Source of the DNA: Phycisphaerales bacterium
Lineage (GTDB): Bacteria; Planctomycetota; Phycisphaerae; Sedimentisphaerales; Anaerohalosphaeraceae
Assembly: GCA_003152975.1 (NCBI GenBank)
Contig: PMBP01000105.1
Location: forward strand, 1,937 to 9,713
Direction: 5' to 3'
DNA length: 7,777 nucleotides
The notes under the pieces are model-generated. The model had not been told where the DNA came from, did no database searches, and saw nothing but the letters and a program-made list of their open reading frames with translations. The position numbers and the translations under genes are program-made. How positions within the stretch are numbered: the first letter of the stretch is position 1; each line of letters begins with the position of its first letter. Positions 1 to 6,499 of the stretch are shown one piece after another.

Positions 1-2004
1 CAGCTCATAGCGGCCGTCCTCGACGGTCTGGCTGTCCCACTCGAAGGTGTTGGCCAGCAGTTCGTCCTTGAGCAGGATCCACGGCGTCCGACCCTGCCGC
101 CGCAATTCCAGCTTGTACACCAGCGTATCCTTGTTGCGGTCCACCGCCTCAAAGGCCGTGGCCAGCATACCCGGCTTGCCCTTGACACGCGTCACATTCA
201 CGGTGTTGACCACCGGCGCCAGGTTGCCCACCACATGCGCCACCGTCACTGCATCCACCCGCGGCGTCGCGTCCGGTTTGCCGGACTTGAGCGTCAACTT
301 GTACTGGCCAAATCGTCCCACGGGGCAATTCAGCGTCGCCGCCGCCTTCAACTCCACCGCCTCGCTCCACGGCGAAAACGACGGGTCGTTCGGCTCGCCG
401 ATATTCCCGGTGCGGGCCGACATCCACACCGAGCAGCCGTCGGGAATTGTCGCCTCCACCTGCAGCTTGCCCCACCGCGCCGGCTGGCCGGCGTCGATCA
501 ACTCCGAAAGGTAACTGCCTTCTCCCGCGACCGCATCCGACAGACGGACCAGCTTGGCCGGGTTGGCACACCCCAGCCATATTCCATCTTTTCCTATCGC
601 CAATGACGTTATTTGCGTGCTCTGCTTTTCCTCATACGCCAGCGCCCGCTTCTCCATCACCGGGTCCACCGTGAAAACCTGCGCGGCGTTACCCGTTCCC
701 ACGAGCAGCCCCTCGCCCCGTAATCCCAGCGCGTACAGTACCGACATATCGCTAAAGAGGTCCATCACCGTCCCCTGCGGGTCGATCCGGTAAATATGCC
801 CGGCCGACTTGGGCAGCGATCCCCGCTTGGGGGCTACTCCCGGCGGGCCCGCCGGCACCGCCGGCTTTTCGGTGTTGGGAATCTTCAGCTCCACCGCCTT
901 GGGGTCTTTGTCCTTGGGGGCTGCCTTATCGTCCGGCCGTCCGGCCGCAGCATCCGACGACACCGGGTTGTACGCCACCTTCTCGCGCGTCACTTCGGCG
1001 CTCGTCGCGGTCGCGTAGAGATACCCTTGCTCGTCCAGCGCCAGGGCCGTGATCTCATTTTGTTCGCTGTCATACAGCACGGTCATTTTGCCGTCCGGCG
1101 CGATCCGCAGCACCAATCCGCGCTCATCGCACCCGGCATAGATCGTTCCCTTATCATCCACCGCCAGCGATAGGATGTTGTGGTCCTTGCCCGCGTACAC
1201 CACCTGGGGATTTTTGCCGAACGGATCCAGCCGGAAAATCTTGCCGTCCGGTCCCGTCCCCAAATAGAGGTTGCCCACACCGTCGACCGCGATGGCATGG
1301 ATGTACTTGACGCCCTCCAGCTCAGCCAGCGTCTGGGCCTGTCCGTTCTCGAAGCGAATCAACTTGGCCTGTTTGCCGCTGATCCCGGCGACCAGCCGAT
1401 CCGCCCGATCGATCACCATCGCGAACACATATTCCTGCACGACGGGCTCCACCGGTTCGGTGACCTTGCCCGCATCGGGCTTATCGGCGGGCTTTTCCGC
1501 CTTCGAATCAACCGCCTTCGACTCGGTCATCTCACAGGCCTTGGGCTCCACCGCCGCCGGTCCCTTGAGCTTATCAGCCTTCTCCACCCCTTCGGCCGGC
1601 TTGTCGGCCTTCTTGTCCTCATCCTTCTTCGGTTCACCTGCGGCCGGATCTGCCAGCTTGTCGGCGACCGGTTCCTTCGGCTTTTCGATCGGGTAGATCT
1701 GCTCGGCCTTGCCCTTGAGCACACGGAAAATCTGCCCGTTGGGGCTGGTTCCCACAAACACGCTGCCGTCCGGGCCGACCGCCATCGAATGAATCGCCCA
1801 CGCCTTTTCCAGCAGCTTCCCGAAATCGATCGTCATCGACTGCCGTGCCAGCCGGACCGTCCCCTCCGAATCGACCTGCGTCCGGTCCGTCTTGCCCTTG
1901 AGGAATTCCGCCGCCGTCGAATGCTTGGTCACTTCCGAGGTCACCGCCCACGCCGACCCCGCCATTGCCGCCACGATCACCGCCACGCCCAGCCGCCGCA
2001 TCAT
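1..2004 (-). CDS. Secreted NHL/SMP-30-like beta-propeller protein with charged inserts (3' end outside window)
   Basis: I read 668 uninterrupted codons from 2004 to the left edge, so the C-terminus is missing. The start at 2004 is chosen because AGGAG (2012-2016) lies 7 nt upstream; the ATG at 2010 would be only 1 nt from it. Residues 1-20 form a signal peptide (MMRR, hydrophobic core, AWA cleavage site), so the protein is exported. About six or seven propeller blades follow, with repeats such as SMAVGPDGSVFVGT (about 73), AIAVDGVGNLYLGTGPDGKI (about 237), SLAVDDKGTIYAG (about 279), ALALDEQGYLYAT (about 320) and SLAIGKDGIWLG (about 467). Two low-complexity K/E/A/P/D-rich stretches, residues 109-188 and about 345-402, interrupt the blades. 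From about 490 comes a beta-sandwich-like region (WGKLQVEATIPDG...), then a possible Fn3- or cadherin-like segment (NLAPVVNTVNVTR..., VEDGRYEL). It is the second gene of an operon with the S55-like gene, 43 bp downstream of it. A scaffold or ligand-binding role is inference; I see no catalytic motif. Confidence 0.85.
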   Translation of the reverse strand, partial: MMRRLGVAVIVAAMAGSAWAVTSEVTKHSTAAEFLKGKTDRTQVDSEGTVRLARQSMTIDFGKLLEKAWAIHSMAVGPDGSVFVGTSPNGQIFRVLKGKAEQIYPIEKPKEPVADKLADPAAGEPKKDEDKKADKPAEGVEKADKLKGPAAVEPKACEMTESKAVDSKAEKPADKPDAGKVTEPVEPVVQEYVFAMVIDRADRLVAGISGKQAKLIRFENGQAQTLAELEGVKYIHAIAVDGVGNLYLGTGPDGKIFRLDPFGKNPQVVYAGKDHNILSLAVDDKGTIYAGCDERGLVLRIAPDGKMTVLYDSEQNEITALALDEQGYLYATATSAEVTREKVAYNPVSSDAAAGRPDDKAAPKDKDPKAVELKIPNTEKPAVPAGPPGVAPKRGSLPKSAGHIYRIDPQGTVMDLFSDMSVLYALGLRGEGLLVGTGNAAQVFTVDPVMEKRALAYEEKQSTQITSLAIGKDGIWLGCANPAKLVRLSDAVAGEGSYLSELIDAGQPARWGKLQVEATIPDGCSVWMSARTGNIGEPNDPSFSPWSEAVELKAAATLNCPVGRFGQYKLTLKSGKPDATPRVDAVTVAHVVGNLAPVVNTVNVTRVKGKPGMLATAFEAVDRNKDTLVYKLELRRQGRTPWILLKDELLANTFEWDSQTVEDGRYEL

Positions 2005-2011
2005 CGTCATA

Positions 2012-2016
2012 CTCCT
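2012..2016 (-). promoter_or_regulatory. Ribosome binding site of the beta-propeller gene
   Basis: AGGAG read on the minus strand, in the AT-rich 43 bp gap after the S55-like gene. Spacing is 1 nt to the ATG at 2010, 7 nt to the ATG at 2004 and 10 nt to the ATG at 2001. This favours 2004, with 2001 second. No promoter is evident in the gap, which supports co-transcription with the upstream gene. Confidence 0.6.
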
Positions 2017-2047
2017 ATGGATTCTGTAAATAGTAGAGGATTAATAA

Positions 2048-3883
2048 TTACTTCGGTTCCACCACCAACCGCATTGTCTTGGCCCCCCGGACGACGAATC
2101 CGGTCTCAATCTGTTTTTCCACCCGCCCCATCACCGGCTGCAGCTCCACCGTCCGCCGCGGATCCTGCATCAACAGGGCCTTCGTTCCCGGCATTCTCGG
2201 CAGTTCCGTCTGCTCGATTGCCAGCCCCGACGGCGGCAGCGACAGCACGACATAGATACGGTCCCGCCGGATCGCCACCAGCGTCCGGATCGCCGACACC
2301 ATCGTCTCCAGATCGTACGCCGTAAACCGGTACATACCCGTCTTCCGCAGGTACTTCTCGTAATCGTCGGCGCCAGCCACCAGTAACTCATACGGCCCCG
2401 GTCCCAGGTCGGTGGGAATCGTCAACTCCGCCTGTCGCAATTGTTTTTGCGATCCGATCGTTTGCAACCGAACCGTCAATTTCAGCGACTCGCCCGCCTT
2501 GACCTTGGGATCCGACAACTCCACATCCGCGATCACCGCCTGCGTGTCTTGCGCCGTCACTTGCACCCCGAATGACATCGCCCCGAACTGGACCTTCGCA
2601 TAGCGGTTGTTCATCAGCATCCCCATGATGCTGCTCGCCTCGGTCAAGAGGTCCGTCAGCTCCCGTCCGCTGGAAACATTGTCCAGCACGATCGGAGCAA
2701 AGCCCTTGACCTCAATCCGCCCACGGTATCGCACCGTATGCTCTTCCGGCGCCGAGCCCTGCATCATCCCAGCCCCCGAGATCGCCGACTGCAGGATTAG
2801 TGGCCCGCGGGATGGATCGGCCGCCATTCGGCAATCGTACCGCCGCACCTTCGGGTCGTTGAAGTACTCCACCTCGATTGAAAGCGGAATCAGCGGCGGT
2901 ATCTGTCCCACCCGCCCCATGATCCCGCAGTTCTCGTCGAATTGCAGCGTCCCCACGATCTTGCCCTGCGATGAAAACTTGAACGACCGCGTCAAGCTCG
3001 GCACCACCACATGCACCGTCCCCGTCGCGATCGGCAGCTCGATGGGGCCCATCCCGGTGAACGAATGGCCGAAGGCGTAGATCTTCCCGTCCGCCACTTC
3101 CGTCACCGTCCCCGTCGCCGCCATCGTCATATCCCCCGACAGCAGCGGCACCGCGATCACTCCCCCCGGCACAAACAGGGGCCCGTCGGCATTCGTTCCC
3201 GCCGTCTCGGTGGCCATCTCGCCCCCGCCCGGTATCGCCAAAAAACCCGCACCGGCCAATGACTCGCTCATCTGCCGGCATACCCGCTCCGGCAGCGAAG
3301 TCACCAGCGGCATCATCGCCATCGTCCCCGCCGCTGTCGGCGAAAACCGATTGTGCAGATATTCCTGATATTGTCGCCCGAATTCCTTCAAATCCACCAC
3401 CGGCCCCACCGCCACGCCGCCTGCGGGCATCGCCGCGCTGCCCGGCCCGGCCGTACCGATGTCCAGCATGTATTCGATCGGCGTGACAAAATACAGCGGC
3501 TCTTTGCCCCCGGTAAATCCCGCCGCCAACGCCCCCGCCATCCGCCCATCCAAATACACCGGCGATCCGCTGCAACCGGCTACCGCACCGGCCTTCTCCG
3601 ATATCGGATCTTTGGTCCGGACCAGAATCGCATCCCGCGCCGGCTGCCAGTTCGGCACCACGCTGATCACCTCCAACGGGAATTTCTCCACCGCCTGGCC
3701 GGAAAACACCGTCAGGAAATACCCCTCCATCCCCGGCTTGATCTCCGAAATGGAGATGTACCGGCTCTTGTCCATCCCCCATGCCCCGTCGCCGCAGACC
3801 CCCAGCGCAATGAAAATCAAAAGGATCACGGCTCCACTGGCCCCGGTCGGGGCCTTACACGGTTTCCAGCACTGTCTGGTCAT
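2048..3883 (-). CDS. Exported SpoIVB-type peptidase S55-domain protein
   Basis: This 611-residue protein has a basic N-terminus and a hydrophobic core (residues 17-30, AVILLIFIALGV), with a likely signal peptidase I site after AWG (34-36). It belongs to the secreted family usually annotated as SpoIVB peptidase S55 domain protein. The ordered family blocks are SEIKPGMEGY (46-55), AGCSGSPVYLDGR (102-114, nucleophile candidate Ser105 in a G-x-S-G-S-P context), YFVTPIEYML (131-140), SGDMTMAATGTV (249-260), YAFGHSFTGMGPIELP (269-284, His273 candidate) and VVPSLTRSFKFSS (293-305). The region after about 430 looks like beta-sandwich (LSDPKVKAGESLKLTVRL). No PDZ domain is visible, unlike SpoIVB of Bacillus. 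Ser precedes His, the reverse of the SpoIVB order as I recall it, and the catalytic Asp is not assigned, so protease activity is unproven. AGGGA lies 5 nt before the ATG, supporting this start. It is the first gene of an operon with the beta-propeller gene and has its own strong promoter at 3952-3980. Confidence 0.88.
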   Translation of the reverse strand: MTRQCWKPCKAPTGASGAVILLIFIALGVCGDGAWGMDKSRYISISEIKPGMEGYFLTVFSGQAVEKFPLEVISVVPNWQPARDAILVRTKDPISEKAGAVAGCSGSPVYLDGRMAGALAAGFTGGKEPLYFVTPIEYMLDIGTAGPGSAAMPAGGVAVGPVVDLKEFGRQYQEYLHNRFSPTAAGTMAMMPLVTSLPERVCRQMSESLAGAGFLAIPGGGEMATETAGTNADGPLFVPGGVIAVPLLSGDMTMAATGTVTEVADGKIYAFGHSFTGMGPIELPIATGTVHVVVPSLTRSFKFSSQGKIVGTLQFDENCGIMGRVGQIPPLIPLSIEVEYFNDPKVRRYDCRMAADPSRGPLILQSAISGAGMMQGSAPEEHTVRYRGRIEVKGFAPIVLDNVSSGRELTDLLTEASSIMGMLMNNRYAKVQFGAMSFGVQVTAQDTQAVIADVELSDPKVKAGESLKLTVRLQTIGSQKQLRQAELTIPTDLGPGPYELLVAGADDYEKYLRKTGMYRFTAYDLETMVSAIRTLVAIRRDRIYVVLSLPPSGLAIEQTELPRMPGTKALLMQDPRRTVELQPVMGRVEKQIETGFVVRGAKTMRLVVEPK

Positions 3884-3920
3884 AGTCGTCCCTGCTGGCT
3901 GATGGTCGATTTTTCATGCT

Positions 3921-3948
3921 CCGGCCGGCCCATTTCCTCTCCGGCCGG
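3921..3948. repeat. Pair of CCGGCCGG palindromes, possible operator or leader hairpin
   Basis: The perfect palindrome CCGGCCGG occurs at 3921-3928 and again at 3941-3948, both preceded by CT and followed by C. Start-to-start distance is 20 bp, about two helical turns. The upstream copy (3941-3948) spans the predicted start point of the S55 operon and the other lies in its leader. In RNA the two copies could pair as an 8 bp GC-only stem with a 12 nt loop. An operator for a dimeric repressor or a leader hairpin are both possible; chance is also possible in GC-rich DNA. Confidence 0.4.
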
Positions 3949-3951
3949 CGG

Positions 3952-3980
3952 ATTGTAGCCGACCCCAACCTTCTTGGCAA
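3952..3980 (-). promoter_or_regulatory. Sigma-70-like promoter of the S55/beta-propeller operon
   Basis: On the minus strand, TTGCCA (3980-3975, five of six matches to TTGACA) is followed by exactly 17 bp and then TACAAT (3957-3952, five of six matches to TATAAT). The predicted transcription start is near 3945, giving a leader of about 60 nt before the ATG at 3883. The leader contains both CCGGCCGG palindromes. Confidence 0.7.
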
Positions 3981-3988
3981 GGAAAAGC

Positions 3989-4016
3989 TTGCATTGTCCA
4001 AGGTTTCCGATATACT
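3989..4016 (+). promoter_or_regulatory. Candidate promoter of the TPR/RluA-family operon
   Basis: A good -10 hexamer TATACT (4011-4016) is preceded at 16 bp by a poor -35 match, TTGCAT (3989-3994). The start would be near 4023, leaving a leader of about 75 nt. It lies back to back with the S55 promoter: the two -35 elements are only 8 bp apart, so the two RNA polymerases would compete or share a regulator. Confidence 0.45.
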
Positions 4017-4031
4017 GAAGGGTCTGTTACA

Positions 4032-4072
4032 GGGCCGCTACCGCCCGTCCGGATGACCGACGGACCCGGCCC
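4032..4072 (+). promoter_or_regulatory. Structured 5' leader hairpin upstream of the TPR gene
   Basis: An outer stem GGGCC (4032-4036) can pair with GGCCC (4068-4072). An inner stem CCGTC (4045-4049) can pair with GACGG (4059-4063), extended past one bulged C by GG/CC around an ATGA tetraloop. No T-run follows, so it is not a terminator. Function is unknown, and it matches no riboswitch class I recognise. Confidence 0.3.
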
Positions 4073-4087
4073 AAACCGTTTTTAGCT

Positions 4088-4093
4088 AAAGGA
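4088..4093 (+). promoter_or_regulatory. Ribosome binding site of the TPR gene
   Basis: AAAGGA directly abuts the ATG at 4094 (zero spacing) but is 6 nt from the ATG at 4100. The second ATG is therefore the better start. Confidence 0.6.
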
Positions 4094-4099
4094 ATGTCC

Positions 4100-5083
4100 A
4101 TGGATACCGAACATCGCCATGAATTAAAGACAAATGAACTGGCCGACTGGATCGTTCATGTCCCACAGTTCTTCCGGGAAAACCTTCGCTGGATCCTCGG
4201 CGGCTCCCTGATCATCATCGCCGCTCTGGTCTTCGTGTTTGGCCGCGGTATCCGCGCCAACGCCTTCGATTACCAGCTTGGCCAGACGACCAGCCAGATC
4301 GAAGCCCTCCAGCGCGCCCAGCTCATGGTCATCCAGAACCAGATGCAGGACAACCCCGCCGTGATGGATACGCTGTTCTCCTCGGCCAACAAGCTGGAAA
4401 TCTCCGCCCAGGAATCCAAGTATCCCTCGCTGGCCGCCCTGGCCCTCATCAAGCGCGGCGATGCCCTCCGCATGGACCTGCACTACAATGGCGAAGACGC
4501 CGACGCCTCTGTCGTTCAGTCCCGCCTCGATGCCGCCCGCAAGGCCTACAATGACGCTCTCGCCAAGGCCAAGGGTACCCCTAATGAAGTCGAGTTGACC
4601 GCTCTGGCCCAGTTCGGCCTGGCCATCACCTCCGAAGAGGCCGGCCAGTTCGACCAGGCCAAGGCTGCCTACAAGGCCATCGTGGACAACGCCGAATATG
4701 CCATCACCCCCGTCGTCCGTCAGGCCCGGCACCGTCTGTCGATTATGGATGAGCAGAAGGAACAATTCACCTTTGTCGATGCACCCAAGCCCATTCCCCA
4801 GCCGGCCCTGACGCCCGGTTCAATGGTTCCGGTTCCGGCCCCGGTTACTCCGCCCGCTGCGACTCCTGCGCCGACAACTCCTGCGCCTGCCGCAACACCG
4901 GCCCCGGAAACACCCGCCCCGGCCGCACAGCCTGAAGCCAAACCCGCTGAACAGCCCGCGGCGACTCCGGCTCCGGCTCCCGCGCCTGCGCCGGCCCCTC
5001 AACCGGAGGCAAAACCGGCCGAACAGCCCGCTGCCACTCCTGCCCCGGCTCCGGCCGCACCGCAGGATAATCCCAAGCCCTAG
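4100..5083 (+). CDS. Membrane-anchored TPR-like (YfgM-type layout) protein with Pro/Ala-rich tail
   Basis: This 327-residue protein has a short polar N-terminus (about 30 residues), one transmembrane helix (residues 31-48, core ILGGSLIIIAALVFVFG) followed by Arg-rich RGIRAN, and then a soluble helical region. Residues 109-215 contain TPR-like helix pairs: YPSLAALALIKRGDAL, LDAARKAYNDALAKA, LTALAQFGLAITSEEAGQ and FDQAKAAYKAIVDNA. The last 100 residues or so (229-327) are Pro/Ala-rich and presumably disordered, with a 19-residue unit repeated exactly. The N-in, single-helix, TPR layout resembles YfgM-type proteins, which act as chaperone or complex scaffolds at the inner membrane; that likeness is by architecture only. 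The next gene starts 12 nt after the tandem stop TAGTAA, so the two are co-transcribed. A start 6 nt earlier is possible but has no room for the ribosome binding site. Confidence 0.85.
   Translation: MDTEHRHELKTNELADWIVHVPQFFRENLRWILGGSLIIIAALVFVFGRGIRANAFDYQLGQTTSQIEALQRAQLMVIQNQMQDNPAVMDTLFSSANKLEISAQESKYPSLAALALIKRGDALRMDLHYNGEDADASVVQSRLDAARKAYNDALAKAKGTPNEVELTALAQFGLAITSEEAGQFDQAKAAYKAIVDNAEYAITPVVRQARHRLSIMDEQKEQFTFVDAPKPIPQPALTPGSMVPVPAPVTPPAATPAPTTPAPAATPAPETPAPAAQPEAKPAEQPAATPAPAPAPAPAPQPEAKPAEQPAATPAPAPAAPQDNPKP
4928..5056 (+). repeat. Exact 19-residue protein repeat in the Pro/Ala tail, diverged at DNA level
   Basis: The unit QPEAKPAEQPAATPAPAPA is encoded at 4928-4984 and again at 5000-5056 (residues 277-295 and 301-319), separated by PAPAP. 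The two copies are identical as protein but use different synonymous codons at 12 of 19 positions, all at the third base. Confidence 0.85.
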
Positions 5084-5095
5084 TAACTTGTGGCC

Positions 5096-6181
5096 ATGAG
5101 CGACGATCAGATCCAACCGACCGACCCCGAGGGTATCGACGCCGAGGTGTTCGACGAAGAAATCCTCACCCACGAAGGGGACGAGCGGGTTGGCGAACAC
5201 CTGCGCTTTCGCGTCGGCAACAACATCAAGTTCCGGCGTCTGGACCGCTATCTCCGTGGCCGCTTCAGCCAGTTTAGCCGCTCGCGCCTTCAGCAACTCA
5301 TCCGCGAGCAGGGCGTCAATGTCAACAACAACCCCGCCAAGCCCAGCCACTGCCTTTCGACCGGCGACGAGATCGACATCATTCTGCCCCCGCGCGAACT
5401 CCGCGAGCTGACGCCGGAGAATATTCCGATCGATGTGCTCTACGAGGACGACGAGCTGCTGGTTCTCAACAAGCAGGCCAACCTGCTCGTCCACCCGGCC
5501 CGCGGCTACAAGAACGGCACGCTCGTCAACGGCCTGGTCTTCCGCTATGCCGACCAGCTCTCCACCGGCCGCAATCCCTTCCGCCCGGGTATCGTCCACC
5601 GCCTCGACCGCAACACCACCGGGGCCCTCGTCGTCGCCAAGACCGATCAGGCCCACTGGAAGCTCTCCCGCCAGTTCGCCGACCGCACCACGCGAAAGAC
5701 CTACCTGGCCGTCGTCCACGGCACCCCCGAGCTGGCCTCCGATCGCATCAATGCCCCGATCGGCATGAACCCCCGCCACCGCGAACAGAGCATGGTCCGC
5801 GACGACGGCAAGGAATCCGTCACCTGCTACGAAGTCATCGAGTGCTTCCGCGGCTATTCCCTCGTCGAGCTGGACCTCAAAACCGGCCGCACCCACCAGA
5901 TCCGCGTGCACATGGCCCACATCAAGCACCCCGTCGTCGCCGACGACATGTACGGCGGCAAGCCCGTCTATCTCTGGCAGCTCAAGGACCTGCCCGCCGC
6001 CACCGAAGAGCCCGTCATGGCCCGCGTCGCACTCCACGCCTGGAAGCTGACCTTCACCCACCCCATCAGCGGAGAACGCATGAGCTTCGAGGCCCCTGTC
6101 CCCCCCGACCTCCTGAATTTCCTCGACCTGCTCCGCACCCACCGTAGCCCCGGCTCCCGCCCCAACCTTCGCCTGGCCTGA
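5096..6181 (+). CDS. RluA/RluD-family 23S rRNA pseudouridine synthase
   Basis: This protein converts specific uridines in RNA, most likely 23S rRNA as in RluD or RluC, to pseudouridine. Counted from the ATG at 5096 it is 361 residues, somewhat longer than E. coli RluD (326, from memory). An acidic N-terminal extension of about 40 residues is followed by an S4 RNA-binding domain (about 44-101: RLDRYLRGRFSQFSRSRLQQ, GDEIDIILP). The synthase domain starts with VLYEDDELLVLNKQANLLVHP (split here as VLYEDDELLVLNK, QANLLVHP). The catalytic motif HRLDRNTTG (168-176) contains the expected nucleophile Asp171, and GRTHQIRVHM (264-273) is the conserved C-terminal motif. The fold appears complete. No Shine-Dalgarno is visible before either the ATG at 5096 or the in-frame GTG at 5090, so translation probably depends on coupling with the TPR gene. 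Family assignment is firm; the target uridine cannot be told from sequence. Confidence 0.93.
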   Translation: MSDDQIQPTDPEGIDAEVFDEEILTHEGDERVGEHLRFRVGNNIKFRRLDRYLRGRFSQFSRSRLQQLIREQGVNVNNNPAKPSHCLSTGDEIDIILPPRELRELTPENIPIDVLYEDDELLVLNKQANLLVHPARGYKNGTLVNGLVFRYADQLSTGRNPFRPGIVHRLDRNTTGALVVAKTDQAHWKLSRQFADRTTRKTYLAVVHGTPELASDRINAPIGMNPRHREQSMVRDDGKESVTCYEVIECFRGYSLVELDLKTGRTHQIRVHMAHIKHPVVADDMYGGKPVYLWQLKDLPAATEEPVMARVALHAWKLTFTHPISGERMSFEAPVPPDLLNFLDLLRTHRSPGSRPNLRLA

Positions 6182-6197
6182 TAGTTCCATCCAAACA

Positions 6198-6226
6198 TTG
6201 ACAACCGGCTGAGAATTTGCGATAAT
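6198..6226 (+). promoter_or_regulatory. Near-consensus sigma-70-like promoter of the DUF2283 gene
   Basis: A perfect -35 TTGACA (6198-6203), a 17 bp spacer and GATAAT (6221-6226, five of six matches) predict a start near 6233, about 23 nt before the ATG. The promoter begins 17 bp after the pseudouridine synthase stop, with no terminator between, so read-through from the upstream operon could also reach this gene. Confidence 0.75.
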
Positions 6227-6255
6227 CCTTATATTGATCGAAAGGCCGGAAAATC

Positions 6256-6468
6256 ATGAGACTGAAAGTTGATGAACAGGCCGACGCGTTGTATCTGACC
6301 TTGAGCGAATCAGCCGTAACAGAATCCGAGGAGGTTTCTCCGGGGATCATCATGGATTATGATGATCAAGGCCGGGTCATCGGCGTCGAATTGCTCCATT
6401 TGTCCACACGGGCACCCGGTGCTGACCTGCGCCGCCTCCTATTTGAATCGGTCCCCCTCGCCGGATAA
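6256..6468 (+). CDS. DUF2283 family small protein
   Basis: This is a complete 70-residue protein. The N-terminal segment DEQADALYLTLSE (residues 6-18) and the central VSPGIIMDYDDQGRVIGVE (27-45) match the DUF2283 pattern: an ADALY strand, an acidic patch (ESEEV), then PGIIxDYDxxGRVxGxE. The C-terminus (LLHLSTRAPGADLRRLLFE) probably forms a helix. The molecular function of the family is not established to my knowledge; members are often found near small toxin-like or DUF4258 genes, but no partner is present here. Ribosome binding is weak (GGAAAA about 3 nt before the ATG). It has its own strong promoter and the following gene has a separate one, so it is probably expressed as a single-gene unit. 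Cytoplasmic, with no signal peptide or membrane segment. Confidence 0.85.
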   Translation: MRLKVDEQADALYLTLSESAVTESEEVSPGIIMDYDDQGRVIGVELLHLSTRAPGADLRRLLFESVPLAG

Positions 6469-6499
6469 CGAACCTGGGGTTAGGAGTTTTTTCCATTCC

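Noticed and set aside
1180..2325. Long plus-strand open frame (381 codons)
   Set aside because: It lies opposite the beta-propeller and S55 genes, whose frames show clear signal peptides and family motifs. Its translation is Arg/His/Pro-rich without any recognisable domain, typical of an antisense shadow in GC-rich DNA.
2712..3782. Minus-strand open frame in another phase within the S55-like gene
   Set aside because: It is a Gly/Ala/Arg/Asp-rich out-of-frame reading of the S55 gene, which itself reads cleanly through all family blocks.
3796..3803. Possible lipobox in the S55-like signal peptide
   Set aside because: LGVC has Val just before the Cys where Gly, Ala or Ser is expected; the AWG site six residues further fits signal peptidase I better.
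4094..4099. Upstream ATG of the TPR gene
   Set aside because: AAAGGA abuts it directly with no spacer, while the ATG at 4100 has a normal 6 nt spacing.
4850..5060. Dense CCG/GCT/CCT tandem pattern that might be a DNA repeat or CRISPR-like array
   Set aside because: It is in-frame Pro/Ala coding sequence with variable codons, no constant repeat and no unique spacers.
4820..6190. Long minus-strand open frame (456 codons)
   Set aside because: It is antisense to the RluA-family gene, which has all family motifs. The translated product is a Val/Gly/Asp-rich stretch ending in Arg/Gly/Ser repeats from the reverse of the Pro/Ala tail.
6469..6495. Possible intrinsic terminator after the DUF2283 gene
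   Set aside because: A T6 run at 6487-6492 follows only a weak 4 bp AACC/GGTT stem with a 3 nt loop several bases upstream. This is too weak to call.
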